Source: Heliopora coerulea (Eukaryota > Cnidaria > Anthozoa > Scleralcyonacea > Helioporidae). From it: 64,000 bases of DNA. The position numbers and the translations under genes were made by a program. The stretch's first letter is position 1. Every line of letters begins with the position of its first letter. Positions 46,421 through 61,700 of this stretch are shown in pieces. Under the pieces are notes generated by a model. It had not been told where the DNA came from. It did not search any database and saw nothing but the letters and a program-made list of their open reading frames with translations. The stretch lies in assembly GCA_030142905.1 (NCBI GenBank), contig JASJOG010000082.1:216001-280000 (forward strand), read 5' to 3'.

Positions 46421-49400
46421 AACCCATGATTTTTAGTGATTTTTCGACCAATTTTTAAATAGCGAAATATGGTCGAAATAGGAAAGATTAGATGAAGGAA
46501 GGTAGTTTTGTGTCGATTTTAGTCATTTTAGAGTTATATTGTTGTCAATTTGTGAGGTTGAAAAATTTGGCAAAAAGGTAAAGGGGTTAACCCACGGTTT
46601 TTGGTGATTTTTCGACCAATTTTTAAATAGCGAAATAAGGTCGAAATAGGAAAGATTAGATAAAGGAAGGTAGTTTTGTGTTGATTTGAGTCATTTTAGA
46701 GTTATATTGTTGTCAATTTGTGAGGTGGAAAAATTTCGCAAAAAGGTAAAGGGTTTAACCCACGGTTTTTGGTGATTTTTCGACCAATTTTGAAATAGCG
46801 AAATAAGATCGAAATAGGAAAATTAGATATAGGAAGGTAGTTTTGTATTGATTTGAGTCATTTTAGGGTAAAACTGTGACCACTTTTTGAGGTCAAAATA
46901 TTTCGCAAAAAGGTAAAGGGGTTAACCCACGGTTTTTGGTGATTTTTCGACCAATTTTTAAATAGCGAAATAAGGTCGAAATAGGAAAGATTAGATAAAG
47001 GAAGGTAGTTTTGCATTGATTTGAGTCATTTTAGGGTTATATTGTTGTCAATTTGTGAGGTGTAAAAATTTGGCAAAAAGGTAAAGGGGTTAACCCACGG
47101 TTTTTGGTGATTTTTCGACCAATTTTTAAATAGCGAAATAAGGTCGAAATAGGAAAGATTAGATAAAGGAAGGTAGTTTTGTGTTGATTTTAGTCATTTT
47201 AGGGTTATATTGTTGTCAATTTGTGAGGTGTAAAAATTTGGCAAAAAGGTAAAGGGGTTAACCCACGGTTTTTGGTGATTTTTCGACCAATTTTTAAATA
47301 GCGAAATAAGGTCGAAATAGGAAAGATTAGATAAAGGAAGGTAGTTTTGCATTGATTTGAGTCATTTTATGGTTATATTGTTGTCAATTTGTGAGGTTGA
47401 AAAATTTGGCAAAAAGGTAAAGGGGTTAACCCACGGTTTTTGGTGATTTTTCGACCAATTTTTAAATAGCGAAATAAGGTCGAAATAGGAAAGATTAGAT
47501 AAAGGAAGGTAGTTTTGTGTTGATTTTAGTCATTTTAGGGTTATATTGTTGTCAATTTGTGAGGTGTAAAAATTTGGCAAAAAGGTAAAGGGGTTAACCC
47601 ACGGTTTTTGGTGATTTTTCGACCAATTTTTAAATAGCGAAATAAGGTCGAAATAGGAAAGATTAGATAAAGGAAGGTAGTTTTGCATTGATTTGAGTCA
47701 TTTTATGGTTATATTGTTGTCAATTTGTAAGGTTGAAAAATTTGGCAAAAAGGTAAAGGGGTTAACCCACGGTTTTTGGTGATTTTTCGACCAATTTTTA
47801 AATAGCGAAATAAGGTCGAAATAGGAAAGATTAGATAAAGGAAGGTAGTTTTGCATTGATTTGAGTCATTTTAGGGTTATATTGTTGTCAATTTGTGAGG
47901 TGTAAAAATTTGGCAAAAAGGTAAAGGGGTTAACCCACGGTTTTTGGTGATTTTTCGACCAATTTTTAAATAGCGAAATAAGGTCGAAATAGGAAAGATT
48001 AGATAAAGGAATGTAGTTTTGTATTAATTTGAGTCATTTTAGAGTAAAACTGTCACAACTTTTTGAGGTCAAAATATTTCGCAAAAAAGTAAAGGGGTTA
48101 ACCCACGGTTTTTGGTGATTTTTCGACCAATTTTGTAATAGCGAAATAAGGTCGAAATAGGAAAGATTAGATAAAGGAATGTAGTTTTGTATTAATTTGA
48201 GTCATTTTAGAGTAAAACTGTCACAACTTTTTGAGGTCAAAATATTTCGCAAAAAAGTAAAGGGGTTAACCCACGGTTTTTGGTGATTTTTCGACCAATT
48301 TTTAAATAGCGAAATAAGGTCGAAATAGGAAAGATTAGCAAAGGGAAGGGAGTTTGGCATTGATTTGAGTCATTTTAGGGTAAAACTGTGATCACTTTTT
48401 GAGGTCGAAATACTTCGCGAAAAAGTAAAGGGGTTAACCCACGGTTTTTGGTGATTTTTCGACCAATTTTTAAATAGCGAAATAAGGTCGAAATAGGAAA
48501 GATTAGATAAAGGAAGGTAGTTTTGTGTTGATTTGAGTCATTTTAGGGTTATATTGTTGTCAATTTGTGAGGTGGAAAAATTTGGCAAAAAGGTAAAGGG
48601 GTTAACCCACGGTTTTTGGTGATTTTTCGACCAATTTTTAAATAGCGAAATAAGGTCGAAATAGGAAAGATTAGATAAAGGAATGTAGTTTTGTATTAAT
48701 TTGAGTCATTTTAGAGTAAAACTGTCACAACTTTTTGAGGTCAAAATATTTCGCAAAAAAGTAAAGGGGTTAACCCACGGTTTTTGGTGATTTTTCGACC
48801 AATTTTGTAATAGCGAAATAAGGTCGAAATAGGAAAGATTAGATAAAGGAAGGTAGTTTTGTGTTGATTTGAGTCATTTTATGGTTATATTGTTGTCAAT
48901 TTTTGAGGTGTAAAAATTTGGCAAAAAGGTAAAGGGGTTAACCCACGGTTTTTGGTGATTTTTCGACCAATTTTTAAATAGCGAAATAAGGTCGAAATAG
49001 GAAAGATTAGATAAAGGAAGGTAGTTTTGTGTTGATTTGAGTCATTTTAGAGTTATATTGTTGTCAATTTGTGAGGTGTAAAAATTTGGCAAAAAGGTAA
49101 AGGGGTTAACCCACGGTTTTTGGTGATTTTTCGACCAATTTTTAAATAGCGAAATAAGGTCGAAATAGGAAAGATTAGATAAAGGAAGGTAGTTTTGTGT
49201 TGATTTGAGTCATTTTAGAGTTATATTGTTGTCAATTTGTGAGGTGGAAAAATTTGGCAAAAAGGTAAAGGGGTTAACCCACGGTTTTTGGTGATTTTTC
49301 GACCAATTTTTAAATAGCGAAATAAGGTCGAAATAGGAAAGATTAGATAAAGGAATGTAGTTTTGTATTAATTTGAGTCATTTTAGAGTAAAACTGTCAC

Positions 49401-52400
49401 AACTTTTTGAGGTCAAAATATTTCGCAAAAAAGTAAAGGGGTTAACCCACGGTTTTTGGTGATTTTTCGACCAATTTTTAAATAGCGAAATAAGGTCGAA
49501 ATAGGAAAGATTAGATAAAGGAAGGTAGTTTTGCATTGATATGAGTCATTTTATGGTTATATTATTGTCAATTTGTGAGGTGGAAAAATTTGGCAAAAAG
49601 GTAAAGGGGTTAACCCATGATTTTTGGTGATTTTTCGACCAATTTTTAAATAGCGAAATATGGTCGAAATAGGAAAGATTAGATGAAGGAAGGTAGTTTT
49701 GTGTCGATTTTAGTCATTTTAGAGTTATATTGTTGTCAATTTGTGAGGTTGAAAAATTTGGCAAAAAGGTAAAGGGGTTAACCCACGGTTTTTGGTGATT
49801 TTTCGACCAATTTTTAAATAGCGAAATAAGGTCGAAATAGGAAAGATTAGATAAAGGAAGGTAGTTTTGTGTTGATTTGAGTCATTTTAGAGTTATATTG
49901 TTGTCAATTTGTGAGGTGGAAAAATTTCGCAAAAAGGTAAAGGGGTTAACCCACGGTTTTTGGTGATTTTTCGACCAATTTTGAAATAGCGAAATAAGGT
50001 CGAAATAGGAAAGATTAGATATAGGAAGGTAGTTTTGTATTGATTTGAGTCATTTTAGGGTAAAACTGTCACAACTTTTTGAGGTCAAAATATTTCGCAA
50101 AAAGGTAAAGGGGTTAACCCACGGTTTTTGGTGATTTTTCGACCAATTTTTAAATAGCGAAATAAGGTCGAAATAGGAAAGATTAGATAAAGGAAGGTAG
50201 TTTTGCATTGATTTGAGTCATTTTAGGGTTATATTGTTGTCAATTTGTGAGGTGTAAAAATTTGGCATAAAGGTAAAGGGGTTAACCCACGGTTTTTGGT
50301 GATTTTTCGACCAATTTTTAAATAGCGAAATAAGGTCGAAATAGGAAAGATTAGATAAAGGAAGGTAGTTTTGTGTTGATTTTAGTCATTTTAGGGTTAT
50401 ATTGTTGTCAATTTGTGAGGTGTAAAAATTTGGCAAAAAGGTAAAGGGGTTAACCCACGGTTTTTGGTGATTTTTCGACCAATTTTTAAATAGCGAAATA
50501 AGGTCGAAATAGGAAAGATTAGATAAAGGAATGTAGTTTTGTATTAATTTGAGTCATTTTAGAGTAAAACTGTCACAACTTTTTGAGGTCAAAATATTTC
50601 GCAAAAAAGTAAAGGGGTTAACCCACGGTTTTTGGTGATTTTTCGACCAATTTTTAAATAGCGAAATAAGGTCGAAATAGGAAAGATTAGATAAAGGAAG
50701 GTAGTTTTGTGTTGATTTGAGTCATTTTATGGTTATATTGTTGTCAATTTGTGAGGTGGAAAAATTTGGCAAAAAGGTAAAGGGGTTAACCCACGGTTTT
50801 TGGTGATTTTTCGACCAATTTTTAAATAGCGAAATAAGGTCGAAATAGGAAAGATTAGATAAAGGAAGGTAGTTTTGTATTGATTTGAGTCATTTTAGGA
50901 TAAAACTGTGACCACTTTTTGAGGTCAAAATATTTCGCAAAAAAGTAAAGGGGTTAACCCACGGTTTTTGGTGATTTTTCGACCAATTTTTAAATAGCGA
51001 AATAAGGTCGAAATAGGAAAGATTAGATAAAGGAAGGTAGTTTTGTGTTGATTTGAGTCATTTTAGAGTTATATTGTTGTCAATTTGTGAGGTGTAAAAA
51101 TTTGGCAAAAAGGTAAAGGGGTTAACCCACGGTTTTTGGTGATTTTTCGACCAATTTTTAAATAGCGAAATAAGGTCGAAATAGGAAAGATTAGATAAAG
51201 GAATGTAGTTTTGTATTAATTTGAGTCATTTTAGAGTAAAACTGTCACAACTTTTTGAGGTCAAAATATTTCGCAAAAAAGTAAAGGGGTTAACCCACGG
51301 TTTTTGGTGATTTTTCGACCAATTTTTAAATAGCGAAATAAGGTCGAAATAGGAAAGATTAGATAAAGGAAGGTAGTTTTGCATTGATATGAGTCATTTT
51401 ATGGTTATATTATTGTCAATTTGTGAGGTGGAAAAATTTGGCAAAAAGGTAAAGGGGTTAACCCATGATTTTTAGTGATTTTTCGACCAATTTTTAAATA
51501 GCGAAATATGGTCGAAATAGGAAAGATTAGATGAAGGAAGGTAGTTTTGTGTCGATTTTAGTCATTTTAGAGTTATATTGTTGTCAAATTGTGAGGTTGA
51601 AAAATTTGGCAAAAAGGTAAAGGGGTTAACCCACGGTTTTTGGTGATTTTTCGACCAATTTTTAAATAGCGAAATAAGGTCGAAATAGGAAAGATTAGAT
51701 AAAGGAAGGTAGTTTTGTGTTGATTTGAGTCATTTTAGAGTTATATTGTTGTCAATTTGTGAGGTGGAAAAATTTCGCAAAAAGGTAAAGGGTTTAACCC
51801 ACGGTTTTTGGTGATTTTTCGACCAATTTTGAAATAGCGAAATAAGATCGAAATAGGAAAATTAGATATAGGAAGGTAGTTTTGTATTGATTTGAGTCAT
51901 TTTAGGGTAAAACTGTGACCACTTTTTGAGGTCAAAATATTTCGCAAAAAGGTAAAGGGGTTAACCCACGGTTTTTGGTGATTTTTCGACCAATTTTTAA
52001 ATAGCGAAATAAGGTCGAAATAGGAAAGATTAGATAAAGGAAGGTAGTTTTGCATTGATTTGAGTCATTTTAGGGTTATATTGTTGTCAATTTGTGAGGT
52101 GTAAAAATTTGGCAAAAAGGTAAAGGGGTTAACCCACGGTTTTTGGTGATTTTTCGACCAATTTTTAAATAGCGAAATAAGGTCGAAATAGGAAAGATTA
52201 GATAAAGGAAGGTAGTTTTGTGTTGATTTTAGTCATTTTAGGGTTATATTGTTGTCAATTTGTGAGGTGTAAAAATTTGGCAAAAAGGTAAAGGGGTTAA
52301 CCCACGGTTTTTGGTGATTTTTCGACCAATTTTGAAATAGCGAAATAAGGTCGAAATAGGAAAGATTAGATAAAGGAATGTAGTTTTGTATTAATTTGAG

Positions 52401-55400
52401 TAATTTTAGAGTAAAACTGTCACAACTTTTTGAGGTCAAAATATTTCGCAAAAAAGTAAAGGGGTTAACCCACGGTTTTTGGTGATTTTTCGACCAATTT
52501 TTAAATAGCGAAATAAGGTCGAAATAGGAAAGATTAGATAAAGGAAGGTAGTTTTGTGTTGATTTTAGTCATTTTAGGGTTATATTGTTGTCAATTTGTG
52601 AGGTTGAAAAATTTGGCAAAAAGGTAAAGGGGTTAACCCACGGTTTTTGGTGATTTTTCGACCAATTTTTAAATAGCGAAATAAGGTCGAAATAGGAAAG
52701 ATTAGATAAAGGAATGTAGTTTTGTATTAATTTGAGTCATTTTAGAGTAAAACTGTCACAACTTTTTGAGGTCAAAATATTTCGCAAAAAAGTAAAGGGG
52801 TTAACCCACGGTTTTTGGTGATTTTTCGACCAATTTTGTAATAGCGAAATAAGGTCGAAATAGGAAAGATTAGATAAAGGAATGTAGTTTTGTATTAATT
52901 TGAGTCATTTTAGAGTAAAACTGTCACAACTTTTTGAGGTCAAAATATTTCGCAAAAAAGTAAAGGGGTTAACCCACGGTTTTTGGTGATTTTTCGACCA
53001 ATTTTAAACTAGCGAAATAAGACGGAAATATGAAAGATTAGCAAAGGGAAGGGAGTTTGGCATTGATTTCAGTCATTTTAGGGTAAAACTGTGATCACTT
53101 TTTGAGGTCGAAATACTTCGCGAAAAAGTAAAGGGTTTAACCCACGGTTTTTGGTGATTTTTCGACCAATTTTTAAATAGCGAAATAAGGTCGAAATAGG
53201 AAAGATTAGATAAAGGAAGGTAGTTTTGCATTGATTTGAGTCATTTTAGGGTTATATTGTTGTCAATTTGTGAGGTGGAAAAATTTGGCAAAAAGGTAAA
53301 GGTGTTAACCCACGGTTTTTGGTGATTTTTCGACCAATTTTTAAATAGCGAAATAAGGTCGAAATAGGAAAGATTAGATAAAGGAAGGTAGTTTTGTGTT
53401 GATTTTAGTCATTTTAGGGTTATATTGTTGTCAATTTGTGAGGTGTAAAAATTTGGCAAAAAGGTAAAGGGGTTAACCCACGGTTTTTGGTGATTTTTCG
53501 ACCAATTTTGAAATAGCGAAATAAGGTCGAAATAGGAAAGATTAGATAAAGGAAGGTAGTTTTGTGTTGATTTTAGTCATTTTAGGGTTATATTGTTGTC
53601 AATTTGTGAGGTGTAAAAATTTGGCAAAAAGGTAAAGGGGTTAACCCACGGTTTTTGGTGATTTTTCGACCAATTTTGAAATAGCGAAATAAGGTCGAAA
53701 TAGGAAAGATTAGATAAAGGAATGTAGTTTTGTATTAATTTGAGTCATTTTAGAGTAAAACTGTCACAACTTTTTGAGGTCAAAATATTTCGCAAAAAAG
53801 TAAAGGGGTTAACCCACGGTTTTTGGTGATTTTTCGACCAATTTTTAAATAGCGAAATAAGGTCGAAATAGGAAAGATTAGATAAAGGAAGGTAGTTTTG
53901 TGTTGATTTTAGTCATTTTAGGGTTATATTGTTGTCAATTTGTGAGGTTGAAAAATTTGGCAAAAAGGTAAAGGGGTTAACCCACGGTTTTTGGTGATTT
54001 TTCGACCAATTTTTAAATAGCGAAATAAGGTCGAAATAGGAAAGATTAGATAAAGGAAGGTAGTTTTGTATTGATTTGAGTCATTTTAGGATAAAACTGT
54101 GACCACTTTTTGAGGTCAAAATATTTCGCAAAAAAGTAAAGGGGTTAACCCACGGTTTTTGGTGATTTTTCGACCAATTTTTAAATAGCGAAATAAGGTC
54201 GAAATAGGAAAGATTAGATAAAGGAATGTAGTTTTGTATTAATTTGAGTCATTTTAGAGTAAAACTGTCACAACTTTTTGAGGTCAAAATATTTCGCAAA
54301 AAAGTAAAGGGGTTAACCCACGGTTTTTGGTGATTTTTCGACCAATTTTTAAATAGCGAAATAAGGTCGAAATAGGAAAGATTAGATAAAGGAAGGTAGT
54401 TTTGTATTGATTTGAGTCGTTTTGGAGTTATATTGTTGTCAATTTGTGAGGTGGAAAAATTTGGCAAAAAGGTAAAGGGGTTAACCCACGGTTTTTGGTG
54501 ATTTTTCGACCAATTTTTAAATAGCGAAATAAGGTCGAAATAGGAAAGATTAGATAAAGGAAGGTAGTTTTGTGTTGATTTTAGTCATTTTAGGGTTATA
54601 TTGTTGTCAATTTGTGAGGTTGAAAAATTTGGCAAAAAGGTAAAGGGGTTAACCCACGGTTTTTGGTGATTTTTCGACCAATTTTGAAATAGCGAAATAA
54701 GGTCGAAATAGGAAAGATTAGATAAAGGAATGTAGTTTTGTATTAATTTGAGTCATTTTAGAGTAAAACTGTCACAACTTTTTGAGGTCAAAATATTTCG
54801 CAAAAAAGTAAAGGGGTTAACCCACGGTTTTTGGTGATTTTTCGACCAATTTTGTAATAGCGAAATAAGGTCGAAATAGGAAAGATTAGATAAAGGAATG
54901 TAGTTTTGTATTAATTTGAGTCATTTTAGAGTAAAACTGTCACAACTTTTTGAGGTCAAAATATTTCGCAAAAAAGTAAAGGGGTTAACCCACGGTTTTT
55001 GGTGATTTTTCGACCAATTTTTAAATAGCGAAATAAGGTCGAAATAGGAAAGATTAGATAAAGGAAGGTAGTTTTGTGTTGATTTTGAGTCATTTTAGGG
55101 TTATATTGTTGTCAATTTGTGAGGTTGGAAAAATTTGGCAAAAAGGTAAAGGGGTTAACCCACGGTTTTTGGTGATTTTTCGACCAATTTTGAAATAGCG
55201 AAATAAGGTCGAAATAGGAAAGATTAGATAAAGGAATGTAGTTTTGTATTAATTTGAGTCATTTTAGAGTAAAACTGTCACAACTTTTTGAGGTCAAAAT
55301 ATTTCGCAAAAAAGTAAAGGGGTTAACCCACGGTTTTTGGTGATTTTTCGACGAATTTTGAAATAGCGAAATAAGGTCGAAATAGGAAAGATTAGATAAA

Positions 55401-58400
55401 GGAATGTAGTTTTGTATTAATTTGAGTCATTTTAGAGTAAAACTGTCACAACTTTTTGAGGTCAAAATATTTCGCAAAAAAGTAAAGGGGTTAACCCACG
55501 GTTTTTGGTGATTTTTCGACCAATTTTTAAATAGCGAAATAAGGTCGAAATAGGAAAGATTAGATAAAGGAAGGTAGTTTTGCATTGATTTGAGTCATTT
55601 TAGGGTTATATTGTTGTCAATTTGTGAGGTGTAAAAATTTGGCAAAAAGGTAAAGGGGTTAACCCACGGTTTTTGGTGATTTTTCGACCAATTTTTAAAT
55701 AGCGAAATAAGGTCGAAATAGGAAAGATTAGATAAAGGAAGGTAGTTTTGTGTTGATTTTAGTCATTTTAGGGTTATATTGTTGTCAATTTGTGAGGTGT
55801 AAAAATTTGGCAAAAAGGTAAAGGGGTTAACCCACGGTTTTTGGTGATTTTTCGACCAATTTTGAAATAGCGAAATAAGGTCGAAATAGGAAAGATTAGA
55901 TAAAGGAATGTAGTTTTGTATTAATTTGAGTAATTTTAGAGTAAAACTGTCACAACTTTTTGAGGTCAAAATATTTCGCAAAAAAGTAAAGGGGTTAACC
56001 CACGGTTTTTGGTGATTTTTCGACCAATTTTTAAATAGCGAAATAAGGTCGAAATAGGAAAGATTAGATAAAGGAAGGTAGTTTTGTGTTGATTTTAGTC
56101 ATTTTAGGGTTATATTGTTGTCAATTTGTGAGGTTGAAAAATTTGGCAAAAAGGTAAAGGGGTTAACCCACGGTTTTTGGTGATTTTTCGACCAATTTTT
56201 AAATAGCGAAATAAGGTCGAAATAGGAAAGATTAGATAAAGGAAGGTAGTTTTGTATTGATTTGAGTCATTTTAGGATAAAACTGTGACCACTTTTTGAG
56301 GTCAAAATATTTCGCAAAAAAGTAAAGGGGTTAACCCACGGTTTTTGGTGATTTTTCGACCAATTTTTAAATAGCGAAATAAGGTCGAAATAGGAAAGAT
56401 TAGATAAAGGAAGGTAGTTTTGTGTTGATTTGAGTCATTTTAGAGTTATATTGTTGTCAATTTGTGAGGTGTAAAAATTTGGCAAAAAGGTAAAGGGGTT
56501 AACCCACGGTTTTTGGTGATTTTTCGACCAATTTTTAAATAGCGAAATAAGGTCGAAATAGGAAAGATTAGATAAAGGAATGTAGTTTTGTATTAATTTG
56601 AGTCATTTTAGAGTAAAACTGTCACAACTTTTTGAGGTCAAAATATTTCGCAAAAAAGTAAAGGGGTTAACCCACGGTTTTTGGTGATTTTTCGACCAAT
56701 TTTTAAATAGCGAAATAAGGTCGAAATAGGAAAGATTAGATAAAGGAAGGTAGTTTTGCATTGATATGAGTCATTTTATGGTTATATTATTGTCAATTTG
56801 TGAGGTGGAAAAATTTGGCAAAAAGGTAAAGGGGTTAACCCATGATTTTTAGTGATTTTTCGACCAATTTTTAAATAGCGAAATATGGTCGAAATAGGAA
56901 AGATTAGATGAAGGAAGGTAGTTTTGTGTCGATTTTAGTCATTTTAGAGTTATATTGTTGTCAAATTGTGAGGTTGAAAAATTTGGCAAAAAGGTAAAGG
57001 GGTTAACCCACGGTTTTTGGTGATTTTTCGACCAATTTTTAAATAGCGAAATAAGGTCGAAATAGGAAAGATTAGATAAAGGAAGGTAGTTTTGTGTTGA
57101 TTTGAGTCATTTTAGAGTTATATTGTTGTCAATTTGTGAGGTGGAAAAATTTCGCAAAAAGGTAAAGGGTTTAACCCACGGTTTTTGGTGATTTTTCGAC
57201 CAATTTTGAAATAGCGAAATAAGATCGAAATAGGAAAGATTAGATATAGGAAGGTAGTTTTGTATTGATTTGAGTCATTTTAGGGTAAAACTGTGACCAC
57301 TTTTTGAGGTCAAAATATTTCGCAAAAAGGTAAAGGGGTTAACCCACGGTTTTTGGTGATTTTTCGACCAATTTTTAAATAGCGAAATAAGGTCGAAATA
57401 GGAAAGATTAGATAAAGGAAGGTAGTTTTGCATTGATTTGAGTCATTTTAGGGTTATATTGTTGTCAATTTGTGAGGTGTAAAAATTTGGCAAAAAGGTA
57501 AAGGGGTTAACCCACGGTTTTTGGTGATTTTTCGACCAATTTTTAAATAGCGAAATAAGGTCGAAATAGGAAAGATTAGATAAAGGAAGGTAGTTTTGTG
57601 TTGATTTTAGTCATTTTAGGGTTATATTGTTGTCAATTTGTGAGGTGTAAAAATTTGGCAAAAAGGTAAAGGGGTTAACCCACGGTTTTTGGTGATTTTT
57701 CGACCAATTTTGAAATAGCGAAATAAGGTCGAAATAGGAAAGATTAGATAAAGGAATGTAGTTTTGTATTAATTTGAGTAATTTTAGAGTAAAACTGTCA
57801 CAACTTTTTGAGGTCAAAATATTTCGCAAAAAAGTAAAGGGGTTAACCCACGGTTTTTGGTGATTTTTCGACCAATTTTTAAATAGCGAAATAAGGTCGA
57901 AATAGGAAAGATTAGATAAAGGAAGGTAGTTTTGTGTTGATTTTAGTCATTTTAGGGTTATATTGTTGTCAATTTGTGAGGTTGAAAAATTTGGCAAAAA
58001 GGTAAAGGGGTTAACCCACGGTTTTTGGTGATTTTTCGACCAATTTTTAAATAGCGAAATAAGGTCGAAATAGGAAAGATTAGATAAAGGAATGTAGTTT
58101 TGTATTAATTTGAGTCATTTTAGAGTAAAACTGTCACAACTTTTTGAGGTCAAAATATTTCGCAAAAAAGTAAAGGGGTTAACCCACGGTTTTTGGTGAT
58201 TTTTCGACCAATTTTTAAATAGCGAAATAAGGTCGAAATAGGAAAGATTAGATAAAGGAATGTAGTTTTGTATTAATTTGAGTCATTTTAGAGTAAAACT
58301 GTCACAACTTTTTGAGGTCAAAATATTTCGCAAAAAAGTAAAGGGGTTAACCCACGGTTTTTGGTGATTTTTCGACCAATTTTGTAATAGCGAAATAAGG

Positions 58401-58700
58401 TCGAAATAGGAAAGATTAGATAAAGGAATGTAGTTTTGTATTAATTTGAGTCATTTTAGAGTAAAACTGTCACAACTTTTTGAGGTCAAAATATTTCGCA
58501 AAAAAGTAAAGGGGTTAACCCACGGTTTTTGGTGATTTTTCGACCAATTTTAAACTAGCGAAATAAGACGGAAATATGAAAGATTAGCAAAGGGAAGGGA
58601 GTTTGGCATTGATTTCAGTCATTTTAGGGTAAAACTGTGATCACTTTTTGAGGTCGAAATACTTCGCGAAAAAGTAAAGGGGTTAACCCACGGTTTTTGG
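46421..58700. repeat. 30- to 33-monomer segmental duplications in the satellite
   Basis: AACCCATGATTTTTAGTGA is found at 46,421, 51,460 and 56,837. The first interval is 5,039 bp (30 monomers minus 1), and both copies share a private one-base deletion, GGAAAATTAG, near 46,821 and 51,860. The second interval is 5,377 bp (32 monomers plus 1), and both copies share TGTCAAATTGTGAGG (near 51,583 and 56,960) and GAGTAATTTTAGAG (52,398 and 57,776). A class-3 monomer recurs at 52,961 and 58,507, 33 monomers plus 2 bases apart. Confidence 0.8.
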
Positions 58701-61700
58701 TGATTTTTCGACCAATTTTTAAATAGCGAAATAAGGTCGAAATAGGAAAGATTAGATAAAGGAAGGTAGTTTTGCATTGATTTGAGTCATTTTAGGGTTA
58801 TATTGTTGTCAATTTGTGAGGTGGAAAAATTTGGCAAAAAGGTAAAGGGGTTAACCCACGGTTTTTGGTGATTTTTCGACCAATTTTTAAATAGCGAAAT
58901 AAGGTCGAAATAGGAAAGATTAGATAAAGGAAGGTAGTTTTGTGTTGATTTTAGTCATTTTAGGGTTATATTGTTGTCAATTTGTGAGGTTGAAAAATTT
59001 GGCAAAAAGGTAAAGGGGTTAACCCACGGTTTTTGGTGATTTTTCGACCAATTTTGAAATAGCGAAATAAGGTCGAAATAGGAAAGATTAGATAAAGGAA
59101 TGTAGTTTTGTATTAATTTGAGTAATTTTAGAGTAAAACTGTCACAACTTTTTGAGGTCAAAATATTTCGCAAAAAAGTAAAGGGGTTAACCCACGGTTT
59201 TTGGTGATTTTTCGACCAATTTTTAAATAGCGAAATAAGGTCGAAATAGGAAAGATTAGATAAAGGAATGTAGTTTTGTATTAATTTGAGTCATTTTAGA
59301 GTAAAACTGTCACAACTTTTTGAGGTCAAAATATTTCGCAAAAAAGTAAAGGGGTTAACCCACGGTTTTTGGTGATTTTTCGACGAATTTTGAAATAGCG
59401 AAATAAGGTCGAAATAGGAAAGATTAGATAAAGGAAGGTAGTTTTGTATTGATTTGAGTCGTTTTGGAGTTATATTGTTGTCAATTTGTGAGGTGGAAAA
59501 ATTTGGCAAAAAGGTAAAGGGGTTAACCCACGGTTTTTGGTGATTTTTCGACCAATTTTGAAATAGCGAAATAAGGTCGAAATAGGAAAGATTAGATAAA
59601 GGAATGTAGTTTTGTATTAATTTGAGTCATTTTAGAGTAAAACTGTCACAACTTTTTGAGGTCAAAATATTTCGCAAAAAAGTAAAGGGGTTAACCCACG
59701 GTTTTTGGTGATTTTTCGACCAATTTTTAAATAGCGAAATAAGGTCGAAATAGGAAAGATTAGATAAAGGAATGTAGTTTTGTATTAATTTGAGTCATTT
59801 TAGAGTAAAACTGTCACAACTTTTTGAGGTCAAAATATTTCGCAAAAAAGTAAAGGGGTTAACCCACGGTTTTTGGTGATTTTTCGACGAATTTTGAAAT
59901 AGCGAAATAAGGTCGAAATAGGAAAGATTAGATAAAGGAAGGTAGTTTTGTATTGATTTGAGTCGTTTTGGAGTTATATTGTTGTCAATTTGTGAGGTGG
60001 AAAAATTTGGCAAAAAGGTAAAGGGGTTAACCCACGGTTTTTGGTGATTTTTCGACCAATTTTTAAATAGCGAAATAAGGTCGAAATAGGAAAGATTAGA
60101 TAAAGGAAGGTAGTTTTGTGTTGATTTTAGTCATTTTAGGGTTATATTGTTGTCAATTTGTGAGGTTGAAAAATTTGGCAAAAAGGTAAAGGGGTTAACC
60201 CACGGTTTTTGGTGATTTTTCGACCAATTTTGAAATAGCGAAATAAGGTCGAAATAGGAAAGATTAGATAAAGGAAGGTAGTTTTGTGTTGATTTGAGTC
60301 ATTTTAGGGTTATATTGTTGTCAATTTGTGAGGTGTAAAAATTTGGCAAAAAGGTAAAGGGGTTAACCCACGGTTTTTGGTGATTTTTCGACCAATTTTT
60401 AAATAGCGAAATAAGGTCGAAATAGGAAAGATTAGATAAAGGAAGGTAGTTTTGTGTTGATTTTAGTCATTTTAGGGTTATATTGTTGTCAATTTGTGAG
60501 GTTGAAAAATTTGGCAAAAAGGTAAAGGGGTTAACCCACGGTTTTTGGTGATTTTTCGACCAATTTTTAAATAGCGAAATAAGGTCGAAATAGGAAAGAT
60601 TAGATAAAGGAATGTAGTTATGTATTAATTTGAGTCATTTTAGAGTAAAACTGTCACAACTTTTTGAGGTCAAAATATTTCGCAAAAAAGTAAAGGGGTT
60701 AACCCACGGTTTTTGGTGATTTTTCGACCAATTTTGTAATAGCGAAATAAGGTCGAAATAGGAAAGATTAGATAAAGGAATGTAGTTTTGTATTAATTTG
60801 AGTCATTTTAGAGTAAAACTGTCACAACTTTTTGAGGTCAAAATATTTCGCAAAAAAGTAAAGGGGTTAACCCACGGTTTTTGGTGATTTTTCGACGAAT
60901 TTTGAAATAGCGAAATAAGGTCGAAATAGGAAAGATTAGATAAAGGAAGGTAGTTTTGTATTGATTTGAGTCGTTTTGGAGTTATATTGTTGTCAATTTG
61001 TGAGGTGGAAAAATTTGGCAAAAAGGTAAAGGGGTTAACCCACGGTTTTTGGTGATTTTTCGACCAATTTTGAAATAGCGAAATAAGGTCGAAATAGGAA
61101 AGATTAGATAAAGGAATGTAGTTTTGTATTAATTTGAGTCATTTTAGAGTAAAACTGTCACAACTTTTTGAGGTCAAAATATTTCGCAAAAAAGTAAAGG
61201 GGTTAACCCACGGTTTTTGGTGATTTTTCGACCAATTTTGTAATAGCGAAATAAGGTCGAAATAGGAAAGATTAGATAAAGGAATGTAGTTTTGTATTAA
61301 TTTGAGTCATTTTAGAGTAAAACTGTCACAACTTTTTGAGGTCAAAATATTTCGCAAAAAAGTAAAGGGGTTAACCCACGGTTTTTGGTGATTTTTCGAC
61401 GAATTTTGAAATAGCGAAATAAGGTCGAAATAGGAAAGATTAGATAAAGGAAGGTAGTTTTGTATTGATTTGAGTCGTTTTAGGAGTTATATTGTTGTCA
61501 ATTTGTGAGGTGGAAAAATTTGGCAAAAAGGTAAAGGGGTTAACCCACGGTTTTTGGTGATTTTTCGACCAATTTTGAAATAGCGAAATAAGGTCGAAAT
61601 AGGAAAGATTAGATAAAGGAAGGTAGTTTTGTATTGATTTGAGTCGTTTTGGAGTTATATTGTTGTCAATTTGTGAGGTGGAAAAATTTGGCAAAAAGGT

